In this document: in pieces, positions 16,492-23,001 of the stretch
How positions within the stretch are numbered: the stretch's first letter is position 1
Layout: each line of letters begins with the position of its first letter
From: Rhodobacter sp.
GTDB taxonomy: Bacteria; Pseudomonadota; Alphaproteobacteria; Rhodobacterales; Rhodobacteraceae
Assembly: GCA_020637595.1 (NCBI GenBank)
Contig: JACKKE010000008.1
Span: 124,001-188,000, forward strand
DNA: 64,000 nt
Direction of reading: 5' to 3'
Position numbers and translations under genes: made by a program
The notes under the pieces: generated by a model
Seen by the model: only the letters and a program-made list of their open reading frames with translations
Told to the model about the DNA's origin: nothing
Databases searched by the model: none

Positions 16492-18575
16492 GCAGCCGTC
16501 CCGAGATCCTGTTCCCGCTGTTCGGGGCGCTCGAGGGGTTGGACGGTATCGGGCCAAAGACCGCGCGCGCCTTTGCCGGGCTGGGTGTGGAGACGCCGCG
16601 GGATCTGGTGCTGGTGTTGCCGCAATCGGGAATCGACCGACGCTTGCGGCCATCGGTGCGCGACATCGTCCCGCCGGCGGTTGCAACGGTCGAGGTCGAG
16701 GTGGGCAATCACCTGCCGCCGCGCCAGCGTGGCCGCCCCTACCGGATTGTCGTCCGCGACAGCGCGCAAGAGTTCCAGCTGGTCTTTTTCCACGCCCGGG
16801 AGGACTATTTGCAGCGGATTTTGCCGACCGGCCAACGGCGTCTGGTTTCGGGCAAGGTCGAAACCTTCGATGGCGTCTATCAGATGGCGCATCCCGATCA
16901 CATCTTGCGTTCCGACGAAGCGGCGACCTTGCCCCAGTTCGAAGCCGTGTATCCGCTGACCGCCGGGATCAGCCAGAAGGTGATGCAACGCGCGGTGGCA
17001 TCGGCGATCGTGCGCGCACCGGAGCTGGAAGAATGGATCGACCCGGAGTTGAAGGCACGCGAGGGGTGGCCGGATTGGCGCGCGGCGCTGCAAGGGGCCC
17101 ATGCGCCGGAAAACCTGGCGGATCTGTCGCCGTCGACGCCGGCCCGACAGCGGTTGGCCTATGATGAGCTCCTGGCGCATCAGTTGACCTTGGCGCTTGC
17201 ACGGGCGGAACGACGACGCGAGGCCGGGATTCCAACGCGAGGGGACGGGCATTTGTGGGGGCGGGTTCTGGCCGCCTTGCCCTATGCACCGACCAGGGCG
17301 CAAACCCGGGCGATTTCCGAAATTTGCGCAGATATGGCCGCGCCACACCGGATGAACCGGCTGCTGCAGGGCGATGTCGGGGCTGGCAAGACACTGGTTG
17401 CCCTTGCAGCCTTGCTGACGGCGGTCGAGGCCGGGGGGCAGGGCGTGCTGATGGCCCCCACCGAGATCCTGGCGCGTCAGCATCTCGAAGGGCTGACCCC
17501 GCTGGCCGAAACGGCCGGCGTTCGGGTCGAATTGCTGACCGGTCGGGACAAGGGCCGGGATCGCGCGCGCAAGCTTGCCGGGCTGGCGGACGGGACCATT
17601 GGTATCGCGGTCGGCACGCATGCCTTGTTCCAGCGCGACGTGGTCTTTGCCGATCTGCGCCTTGCCGTGATCGACGAACAGCATCGTTTCGGCGTCGCGC
17701 AACGGATGGCGCTGGGCGAGAAAGGCGATCGGGCCGATATCCTGGTGATGACCGCGACTCCGATCCCGCGCAGCCTGGCATTGGCGCAATACGGCGACAT
17801 GGACGTGTCGATCCTGGACGAGAAACCGCCCGGGCGCAAACCCGTGGTCACCACGCTGGCCTCGACCGAGCGCATGGCGGAAGTCGTGGCGCATCTTCAG
17901 CAGGCTGTGGCGGCCGGCCGGCAGGCCTATTGGGTTTGCCCACTGGTCGAGGAAAGCGAAACCGTCAGCCTGACGGCCGCGCAGTCGCGATTCGAGGCGT
18001 TGCGGGCGGTCTTTGGCGACAGCGTCGGTTTGGTGCATGGCCAGTTGCCTCCAGTGGAAAAGGACGCTGCGATGGCGCGTTTCGTCGCCGGCGAAACCCG
18101 TATCCTCGTTGCGACCACGGTCATCGAAGTGGGCGTCAACGTGCCCAATGCGACCATCATGGTGATCGAGCGGGCCGAAAGTTTCGGCCTGGCTCAGTTG
18201 CATCAATTGCGCGGCCGGGTCGGACGCGGGGACGGGGCGTCGACCTGTCTGTTGCTCTACGACCCCCCGCTGGGAGAGGGCGCCGCACGGCGGTTGAAGC
18301 TGATGCGCGATACCGAGGACGGCTTTCGCATCAGTGAAGAAGATTTGGCCATGCGCGGCGCCGGCGACGTGATCGGCACGGCGCAATCGGGGCTGCCCCG
18401 GTTCCGCATTGCGGATCTCGAACGGCAATCCGGGTTGATGGCCATTGCACAAAGAGATGCGCGCAAGCTGCTGGCGGATGATCCGATGCTCAGCAGCCGC
18501 CGCGGGCAAGCGGCCAGGACGCTGTTGTGGCTGATGGGGCAGGACCGGGCGATCAGACTGATTCGTGTAGGATGA
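16488..18575 (+). CDS. recG: ATP-dependent DNA helicase RecG
   Basis: Branch-migration helicase that regresses stalled forks and processes Holliday junctions. 695 residues. An N-terminal HhH-like GLDGIGPKTARAFAGLGV leads into the wedge OB fold. The SF2 motor has Walker A GDVGAGKTLVALAAL, DEQH box VIDEQHRFGVAQRM, TATPIPRSLALAQYGDMDV, motif IV-VI regions IEVGVNVPNATIMVIERAE and QLHQLRGRVGRG. The C terminus has the RecG-type region FRISEEDLAMRGAGDVIGTAQSG. It starts inside the ligA stop (ATGA); an SOS-type box begins nine bases after its stop. Confidence 0.96.
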   Translation: MSSRPEILFPLFGALEGLDGIGPKTARAFAGLGVETPRDLVLVLPQSGIDRRLRPSVRDIVPPAVATVEVEVGNHLPPRQRGRPYRIVVRDSAQEFQLVFFHAREDYLQRILPTGQRRLVSGKVETFDGVYQMAHPDHILRSDEAATLPQFEAVYPLTAGISQKVMQRAVASAIVRAPELEEWIDPELKAREGWPDWRAALQGAHAPENLADLSPSTPARQRLAYDELLAHQLTLALARAERRREAGIPTRGDGHLWGRVLAALPYAPTRAQTRAISEICADMAAPHRMNRLLQGDVGAGKTLVALAALLTAVEAGGQGVLMAPTEILARQHLEGLTPLAETAGVRVELLTGRDKGRDRARKLAGLADGTIGIAVGTHALFQRDVVFADLRLAVIDEQHRFGVAQRMALGEKGDRADILVMTATPIPRSLALAQYGDMDVSILDEKPPGRKPVVTTLASTERMAEVVAHLQQAVAAGRQAYWVCPLVEESETVSLTAAQSRFEALRAVFGDSVGLVHGQLPPVEKDAAMARFVAGETRILVATTVIEVGVNVPNATIMVIERAESFGLAQLHQLRGRVGRGDGASTCLLLYDPPLGEGAARRLKLMRDTEDGFRISEEDLAMRGAGDVIGTAQSGLPRFRIADLERQSGLMAIAQRDARKLLADDPMLSSRRGQAARTLLWLMGQDRAIRLIRVG

Positions 18576-18584
18576 CCCCTGTTT

Positions 18585-18599
18585 GTTCTCAAAAAGTTC
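18585..18599 (+). promoter_or_regulatory. Predicted LexA (SOS) box GTTC-N7-GTTC
   Basis: GTTC at 18585-18588, seven bases (TCAAAAA), GTTC at 18596-18599: an exact match to the direct-repeat LexA operator established for Rhodobacter sphaeroides and other alphaproteobacteria. It lies 56 bases upstream of a 42-codon ORF and just after recG, in an AT-rich stretch (18581-18645) suited to a promoter. Confidence 0.75.
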
Positions 18600-18622
18600 T
18601 TGCAATGATCTGCGAAAAATGA

Positions 18623-18637
18623 GAACAAAAGGTTAAC
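18623..18637 (-). promoter_or_regulatory. Second, one-mismatch SOS-like box on the opposite strand
   Basis: GAAC at 18623-18626, seven bases, TAAC at 18634-18637. Read on the minus strand this is GTTA-N7-GTTC, one base from the LexA consensus. With the perfect box 24 bases upstream it forms an inverted pair, which could strengthen repression of the following small gene. Possibly fortuitous. Confidence 0.35.
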
Positions 18638-18654
18638 AAACACGGAGAACTGCC

Positions 18655-18783
18655 ATGCGCCGACTGCTTCGCACGTTTCAGACCCCTCGTGACGACCACG
18701 CCGCCCTGTTGGGGGATGCTTTGGGGGCGCTGGCGCTCTTTGTGTTGGCATACGCGGCGCTGCACCTGCCGCTGATGGCCTGA
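18655..18783 (+). CDS. Candidate SOS-induced small membrane protein (42 aa)
   Basis: ATG 18655 with CGGAGAACTGCC upstream, 42 codons, stop TGA 18781-18783. The peptide is MRRLLRTFQTPRDDHAALLG, then DALGALALFVLAYAALHLPL and MA: a basic amphipathic start followed by one hydrophobic helix (residues ~22-41), i.e. a predicted single-pass inner-membrane micro-protein. It has its own terminator about 80 bases downstream and a perfect LexA box upstream, so it looks like a self-contained SOS-regulated unit. By analogy only, Caulobacter has a small SOS-induced membrane division inhibitor (SidA); homology is not shown here. Confidence 0.65.
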   Translation: MRRLLRTFQTPRDDHAALLGDALGALALFVLAYAALHLPLMA

Positions 18784-18865
18784 CCCTTTTCCCTGCCGAC
18801 TGCCTTGCGGTCTGGAACGGCGCCACCTGTCCCGGTGCCCTGACCCAAACCAGACACGCCACTGA

Positions 18866-18897
18866 CCGCCGCATCCCCGCGATGCGGCGGCTTTTTT
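18866..18897 (+). terminator. Rho-independent terminator
   Basis: Perfect 9-bp stem CCGCCGCAT/ATGCGGCGG (18866-18874 with 18882-18890), 7-base loop, then C and six T. It ends the transcript of the SOS-box small ORF; the opposite-strand gene ends 24 bases further on. Confidence 0.85.
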
Positions 18898-18920
18898 AAC
18901 GCAATCTTCACGAAGGGGTG

Positions 18921-19361
18921 TCAGGTTTCAATCTGGCGGGCGGCTTCGGCGGCGGCTTGAACCGCCAGCAGGATCGAGGCATGGCGATTCTTGTAGTCGC
19001 GCGCGGGCAGCAGCGCCTCGAACCCGTCGAACGGGGCATCCGGAACGGGGCCACCGTGTTTGAGCATCGCCTCGAGCTGCGCGGCGGCGCGGTCGAGTTC
19101 GGGGCGCGTGCGACCAATCACCACGGCGCCGAGGATCGCCGCTGCAGCCTGGCCCAGGGCACAGGCCTTGACCTCTTGGCCGAAACGGCTGACGTGGCCG
19201 TCGGCCATGTCCATATCGACCGTGACGGTCGACCCGCACAACGGAGATCGCTTGCGAATGCTGGCTTGCGGCGACGGCAGCCGGCCAAGATGAGGGATAT
19301 CGGCCGCGAGTGCCAGCAGACGCGACGAATACAGCTTGATCAAATCGGAGGATTCAGACAC
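18921..19361 (-). CDS. Iron-sulfur cluster assembly scaffold-like protein (NifU/IscU N-terminal family)
   Basis: 146 residues resembling the IscU/SufU fold: DLIKLYSSRLLALAADIPHLG, then SPLCGSTVTVDM and EVKACALGQAAAAILG, which hold the first two ligand cysteines. The third cysteine of classical scaffolds is not visible in the C-terminal part (LLPARDYKNRHASILLAVQ). It may therefore be a carrier or specialised paralogue and not the housekeeping scaffold. GTG 19361 is chosen because GGGAGAGG lies just upstream; an in-frame TTG at 19385 is the alternative. Divergent from hisI with 35 bases between. Confidence 0.78.
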   Translation of the reverse strand: MSESSDLIKLYSSRLLALAADIPHLGRLPSPQASIRKRSPLCGSTVTVDMDMADGHVSRFGQEVKACALGQAAAAILGAVVIGRTRPELDRAAAQLEAMLKHGGPVPDAPFDGFEALLPARDYKNRHASILLAVQAAAEAARQIET

Positions 19362-19396
19362 TTCAACCTCTCCCGGACCGTTCAAGGATATAGACC

Positions 19397-19756
19397 ATGC
19401 ATTTCGATCCGCAATCCCTGCGCTATGATGAGAGTGGTCTCATCCCGGCGATTGCCCAGGATCACGCCACCGGCGAGGTGCTGATGATGGCCTGGATGAA
19501 TGCCGAGGCCGTTGTCCAGACATTGGCGACGGGGCGCGTGACCTACTGGTCGCGATCGCGGCAAAGCTTCTGGATCAAGGGCGAAAGCTCGGGGCACGTG
19601 CAGCGGCTGGTGGATTTTCGGGTCGATTGTGACCGTGATTGTGTGCTGGTTCTGGTCGATCAGACCGGGCCCGCCTGTCACACGAATCGGCGCAGCTGTT
19701 TTTACACGGCGGTGCGGGACGGGGCCGAAGTCGAGCTGATGCAGCCGATCGCCTGA
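19397..19756 (+). CDS. hisI: Phosphoribosyl-AMP cyclohydrolase
   Basis: Opens the purine ring of PR-AMP in histidine biosynthesis; stand-alone HisI as usual in alphaproteobacteria. 119 residues. Motifs: QDHATGEVLMMAWMN, VTYWSRSRQSFWIKGESSGH, the metal-binding DCDRDCVLVLVDQ and TGPACHTNRRSCFY (zinc cysteines and His). ATG 19397 follows AAGGATATAGACC. The other his genes are not in this window. Confidence 0.95.
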   Translation: MHFDPQSLRYDESGLIPAIAQDHATGEVLMMAWMNAEAVVQTLATGRVTYWSRSRQSFWIKGESSGHVQRLVDFRVDCDRDCVLVLVDQTGPACHTNRRSCFYTAVRDGAEVELMQPIA

Positions 19757-19789
19757 ACGCCGGGCGGGCCTCGGCGATAAAGCGGGTCG

Positions 19790-20629
19790 TCAAAGTCCGA
19801 CAAGGCGGCGGATATCGGCAGGGGTTGCGCCCTCGGCGCGGTATTTCGACAGGGCGCGGGCGTCGTCGCGCTTGGCCAGGCGTTTGCCGGCTTCGTCCCG
19901 GATCAGCCGGTGGTGGTGGTAGGCCGGTTCGGGCAGGTCCAGGAGGCACTGCAACACGCGGTGAACGGGGGTCGCGTCGAACAGGTCCAGTCCCCGCGTG
20001 ACCAGGGTGATCCCCTGCGCCGCATCGTCGACGGTGACCGCGAGGTGATAGGAGGTGCCGATGTCGCGTCTGGCCAACACCACGTCCCCGACATGCTGGA
20101 TCAACCAGTCGGGCGAAACCTGATGCAGACCGGCCCGATCCGGCCCCGTTTCCTGAAAGGACAGGGGCCCGACCCGGGCAATGGCCTGCACCATGTCGAG
20201 CCGGATCGCCGCACCCGGATCGGCGTGGCCCCGGTGCCGACAGGTGCCGGGATAGACCGGTCCGTCGGGGCCGATCATCGGCGCGCCTTCCTGAGGGGCG
20301 GCAAGCGCGGCGCGGATGTCGCCACGGGTGCAGGTGCAGCGATAGGTGACGCCCAACGCCTGCAACCGCGCCAGCGCCGCATCATAGGCGGCGCGGCGCG
20401 TGGACTGGTGCATCACCGGTTCAGGCCAGGACAGGCCAAGCCAGCGCAGGTCGTCGAAGATCTGCGATTCGAACCTCGGTCGGCAGCGGGCGGTGTCGAT
20501 GTCCTCGAACCGCAGCAGCATCACGCCACCGCCCGAGCGGGCCAAGGCGTCGGCGGTCAGTGCAGAAAAGGCGTGGCCGAGGTGCAAGGGGCCGGTGGGC
20601 GAGGGGGCGAAACGAGTGACGAGGCTCAC
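19790..20629 (-). CDS. gluQ: Glutamyl-Q tRNA(Asp) synthetase
   Basis: Truncated GluRS paralogue that attaches glutamate to queuosine in tRNA-Asp. 279 residues, lacking the anticodon-binding domain of GluRS. The class I signature reads TRFAPSPTGPLHLGHAFSALTADALA (HIGH box as HLGH), with FEDIDTARC, zinc ligands CTCTRGD and PGTCRHRGH, and the KMSKS loop as KRLAKRDDA. GTG at 20629 (VSLVTRFAPSP) places the motif at the usual distance; the frame is open further upstream to 20791, inside trmFO. Downstream of trmFO by 58 bases: two tRNA-modification genes together. Confidence 0.92.
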   Translation of the reverse strand: MSLVTRFAPSPTGPLHLGHAFSALTADALARSGGGVMLLRFEDIDTARCRPRFESQIFDDLRWLGLSWPEPVMHQSTRRAAYDAALARLQALGVTYRCTCTRGDIRAALAAPQEGAPMIGPDGPVYPGTCRHRGHADPGAAIRLDMVQAIARVGPLSFQETGPDRAGLHQVSPDWLIQHVGDVVLARRDIGTSYHLAVTVDDAAQGITLVTRGLDLFDATPVHRVLQCLLDLPEPAYHHHRLIRDEAGKRLAKRDDARALSKYRAEGATPADIRRLVGL

Positions 20630-20687
20630 GGTGGGCGGTTTCCGGTTGCGGCGGGCCCGGGCAGAGTAGCCCGGACGCGCACCCTCG

Positions 20688-22031
20688 TCAGCCCTGCGCA
20701 GCCAGCCAATCCTGAAACGCGGATTTGGCGCGGTCGGTATAGCCTTTGTAGCGGTCCTTGCGGCCGCGCCGCCCGCCGCGCGCGTCGTCAAGCGGCGGGA
20801 ACAGGCCGAAATTGACGTTCATCGGCTGAAAGGTCTTGGCGTCGGCATCGCCGGTGATATGCGCGATCAGCGCGCCCATCGCGGTCTCGCGCGGCGGTGG
20901 CGGCAGGGCGCGGCCGGTGATCTCGGCGGCGGCGAGGCGGCCGGCCACCAGACCCATTGCGGCGGATTCGACATAGCCCTCGACGCCGGTGACCTGACCG
21001 GCAAAGCGCAGGTTCGGTCGCGAGCGCAGGCGCATCTGTGTGTCCAGAAGCGTCGGCGAGTTGATGAAGGTGTTGCGGTGGATGCCGCCGAGCCGGGCAA
21101 AGCCCGCCCCCTCCAGCCCCGGGATCATGCGAAACACCTGGGTCTGCGCGCCGTGCTTCATCTTGGTCTGAAAGCCCACGATATTGTAAAGCGTTCCCAA
21201 GGCGTTATCGCGCCGGAGCTGAACCACGGCATAGGGTTTGCGATCCGGCTGATGGGCATTGGTCAGGCCCACCGGCTTCATCGGACCGTGGCGCAGGGTG
21301 TCGCGCCCGCGTTCGGCCATCACCTCGATCGGCAGGCAGCCGTCGAAATAGCCGGCGGTCTCACCCTCGTGGAACTCGGCCTTGGGGGCGGCGAGAATTG
21401 CGTCGATGAAGGCCTCGTATTGCTCCTTGGTCATCGGGCAATTCAGGTAGGCCTTGCGCTCGGCCTCGGTCTCGCCCTTGTCATAGCGCGACTGGAACCA
21501 GGCCTGGCTGAGGTCGATGGTGTCGAAATGCACGATCGGCGCGATGGCGTCGAAAAAGGCGAGTGAGTCGGTCGAGGTCTCGGCGCGGATGGCCTCGGCC
21601 AGGGCGGGCGAGGTCAGGGGGCCGGTAGCAAAGATCCAGTGACCGTCGCGGGGCAGGGTGGCGATCTCGCCTGCCTCGGTGCGGATCAGCGGGTGCGCGC
21701 GCAGGCGCTCGGTGACGGCGGCGGCGAAGGCCTCGCGGTCGACGGCCAGCGCGCCGCCGGCGGGCAGGGCGTGGTGGTCGGCCATCTCCATCAGCAGGCC
21801 GCCGGCTGCGCGCATTTCCCAGTGCAGCAGGCCGACGGCGTTCTGTTCGTCGTCATCCGAACGGAACGAGTTCGAACAAACCATTTCCGCGAAATTGCTG
21901 GTCTGGTGCGCGAAGGTTCCGATCTGGGGGCGCATTTCGTGCAGGACGACGGGCACGCCCGCTTGCGCGGCCTGCCAGGCGGCCTCGGATCCGGCCATGC
22001 CGCCGCCGACGATGTGGAGTTCCTGTGTCAT
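20688..22031 (-). CDS. trmFO: Methylenetetrahydrofolate-tRNA-(uracil-5-)-methyltransferase TrmFO
   Basis: Folate- and FAD-dependent enzyme making m5U54 in the tRNA T-loop. 447 residues. FAD-binding start ELHIVGGGMAGSEAAWQAAQAG, then MVCSNSFRSDD containing the conserved Cys, ATGPLTSPALAEAI, the YFDGCLPIEVMAERG segment with the second conserved Cys, and FAGQVTGVEGYVESAAMGLVAG. The C-terminal Arg/Lys tail is GGRRGRKDRYKGYTDRAKS. Typical of Rhodobacterales, which lack TrmA. Ribosome site before ATG 22031 is weak. Confidence 0.95.
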   Translation of the reverse strand: MTQELHIVGGGMAGSEAAWQAAQAGVPVVLHEMRPQIGTFAHQTSNFAEMVCSNSFRSDDDEQNAVGLLHWEMRAAGGLLMEMADHHALPAGGALAVDREAFAAAVTERLRAHPLIRTEAGEIATLPRDGHWIFATGPLTSPALAEAIRAETSTDSLAFFDAIAPIVHFDTIDLSQAWFQSRYDKGETEAERKAYLNCPMTKEQYEAFIDAILAAPKAEFHEGETAGYFDGCLPIEVMAERGRDTLRHGPMKPVGLTNAHQPDRKPYAVVQLRRDNALGTLYNIVGFQTKMKHGAQTQVFRMIPGLEGAGFARLGGIHRNTFINSPTLLDTQMRLRSRPNLRFAGQVTGVEGYVESAAMGLVAGRLAAAEITGRALPPPPRETAMGALIAHITGDADAKTFQPMNVNFGLFPPLDDARGGRRGRKDRYKGYTDRAKSAFQDWLAAQG

Positions 22032-22064
22032 GGCGGTGATGTAGCCGCGGGGCTGCGCAAAGGA

Positions 22065-22090
22065 AAGGGGCGACCCGCAGGCCGCCCCTT
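22065..22090 (-). terminator. Terminator of the doxX gene
   Basis: 8-bp stem AAGGGGCG/CGCCCCTT (22065-22072 with 22083-22090) with a 10-base loop. Read on the minus strand it follows the doxX stop by 10 bases and is followed by TTTCCTTT. Confidence 0.6.
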
Positions 22091-22100
22091 CGGCGTGAGA

Positions 22101-22496
22101 TCACGCGGCCAGCGGTGCCGCGCGGCCCAGTTTCGCGTCGACCGACCAGGCGCCGGCGCCGGTCACCGCCAGCAGCAGGAAGCCGCCGCCCAGGCCGAGG
22201 TTCTTCATCAGGCTGGTCATCTGCATCTGATCGGCCGGGTCGAAGTGATAGAGGAGACCGGCGAGGATGCTGAACCCGGCCAGCGCCAGCGCCGCGGCGC
22301 GGGTCTGAAAGCCCACCAGGATGGCGAGACCGCCGAGGAGTTCCAGCGCGATGACCGGCCAGGCGAGGAAGGCGGGCACGCCGCCCGAGGCCATGTAGCC
22401 GGCAAAGCCCTCGACATTGCCGAGTTTGCCGAAGCCGGCGACGATGAACAGGATGGCCAGCAGGATGCGGGCCGCGAGAAGAGCGATGTTGGTCAT
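22101..22496 (-). CDS. DoxX family membrane protein
   Basis: 131 residues with four predicted helices: IALLAARILLAILFIVAGFG (with the family GKLGN turn), FLAWPVIALELLGGLAILVGF, AALALAGFSILAGLLYHF and GLGGGFLLLAVTGAGAWSVD. DoxX proteins are often associated with redox or stress functions, but the substrate is unknown. ATG 22496 has AAGGACG upstream. It has its own terminator, so it is probably monocistronic. Confidence 0.85.
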   Translation of the reverse strand: MTNIALLAARILLAILFIVAGFGKLGNVEGFAGYMASGGVPAFLAWPVIALELLGGLAILVGFQTRAAALALAGFSILAGLLYHFDPADQMQMTSLMKNLGLGGGFLLLAVTGAGAWSVDAKLGRAAPLAA

Positions 22497-22592
22497 GGTG
22501 ACGTCCTTGGATGCTGTGATGGGTCAGACCTAGCAGATCCGCGGAGGCGCACAATTCGCCAAGAATTCACAGGACTTGTGCGCAGTGTCACA

Positions 22593-22943
22593 TCAGAGCA
22601 GCGCCAGCCGTTCGACCCGTTCGGGATCGGGGAAGGGGCGGTAGAGGCCGAAATCGGCCCGGGCGATGTGCTGGTGCATCTGGTCGTAAAGCCGCGTCGC
22701 CTGATCATCGGCACGGCCAAGAAAGCGGAAGGCGTCGTCGAGCTGGGCGAGGTCGCGCACCTCAATCTCCAGCAGGAAATCGGCGCAATCGTCGCCGCCA
22801 AGGTTCAGCTTGCGCCGCATCAGGCGCCACCCCTCGATCCGCCCGGCATCGCGCAACAGCGTCAGCCAGGCGTCGAGCGCCATTGCGAAGACCAATGCGC
22901 GGGCATCGGATTTCAAGTCGATCATGCAGTGATAAATGGTCAT
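22593..22943 (-). CDS. Conserved small protein of unknown function (DUF6614-like)
   Basis: 116 residues, soluble, starting MTIYHCMIDLKSDARALVFA and containing WLTLLRDAGRIEGWRLMRRK, a strand DFLLEIEVRDLAQLD and the ending FGLYRPFPDPERVERLALL. I recall this pattern as a small conserved family in Rhodobacterales (DUF6614), but that name is from memory. The alternating strand/helix plan is compatible with a dimeric ferredoxin-like (ABM/EthD-type) fold. It follows gyrA on the same strand; a strong hairpin abuts its start codon. Confidence 0.7.
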   Translation of the reverse strand: MTIYHCMIDLKSDARALVFAMALDAWLTLLRDAGRIEGWRLMRRKLNLGGDDCADFLLEIEVRDLAQLDDAFRFLGRADDQATRLYDQMHQHIARADFGLYRPFPDPERVERLALL

Positions 22944-22969
22944 GGCCGGGCCCCCTGCGAGACCCGGCC
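22944..22969 (-). promoter_or_regulatory. GC-rich hairpin abutting a start codon, ribosome site in the loop
   Basis: Seven-bp perfect stem GGCCGGG/CCCGGCC (22944-22950 with 22963-22969). Read on the minus strand the loop is TCTCGCAGGGGG, containing the only Shine-Dalgarno-like run, and the 3' arm ends one base before the ATG at 22943. No T-run follows, so a simple gyrA terminator is less likely. It could present or restrict the ribosome site. Inference. Confidence 0.4.
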
Positions 22970-23001
22970 ATCATTACCGCAAAGCCTTGACGAAGCGTGA
23001 A

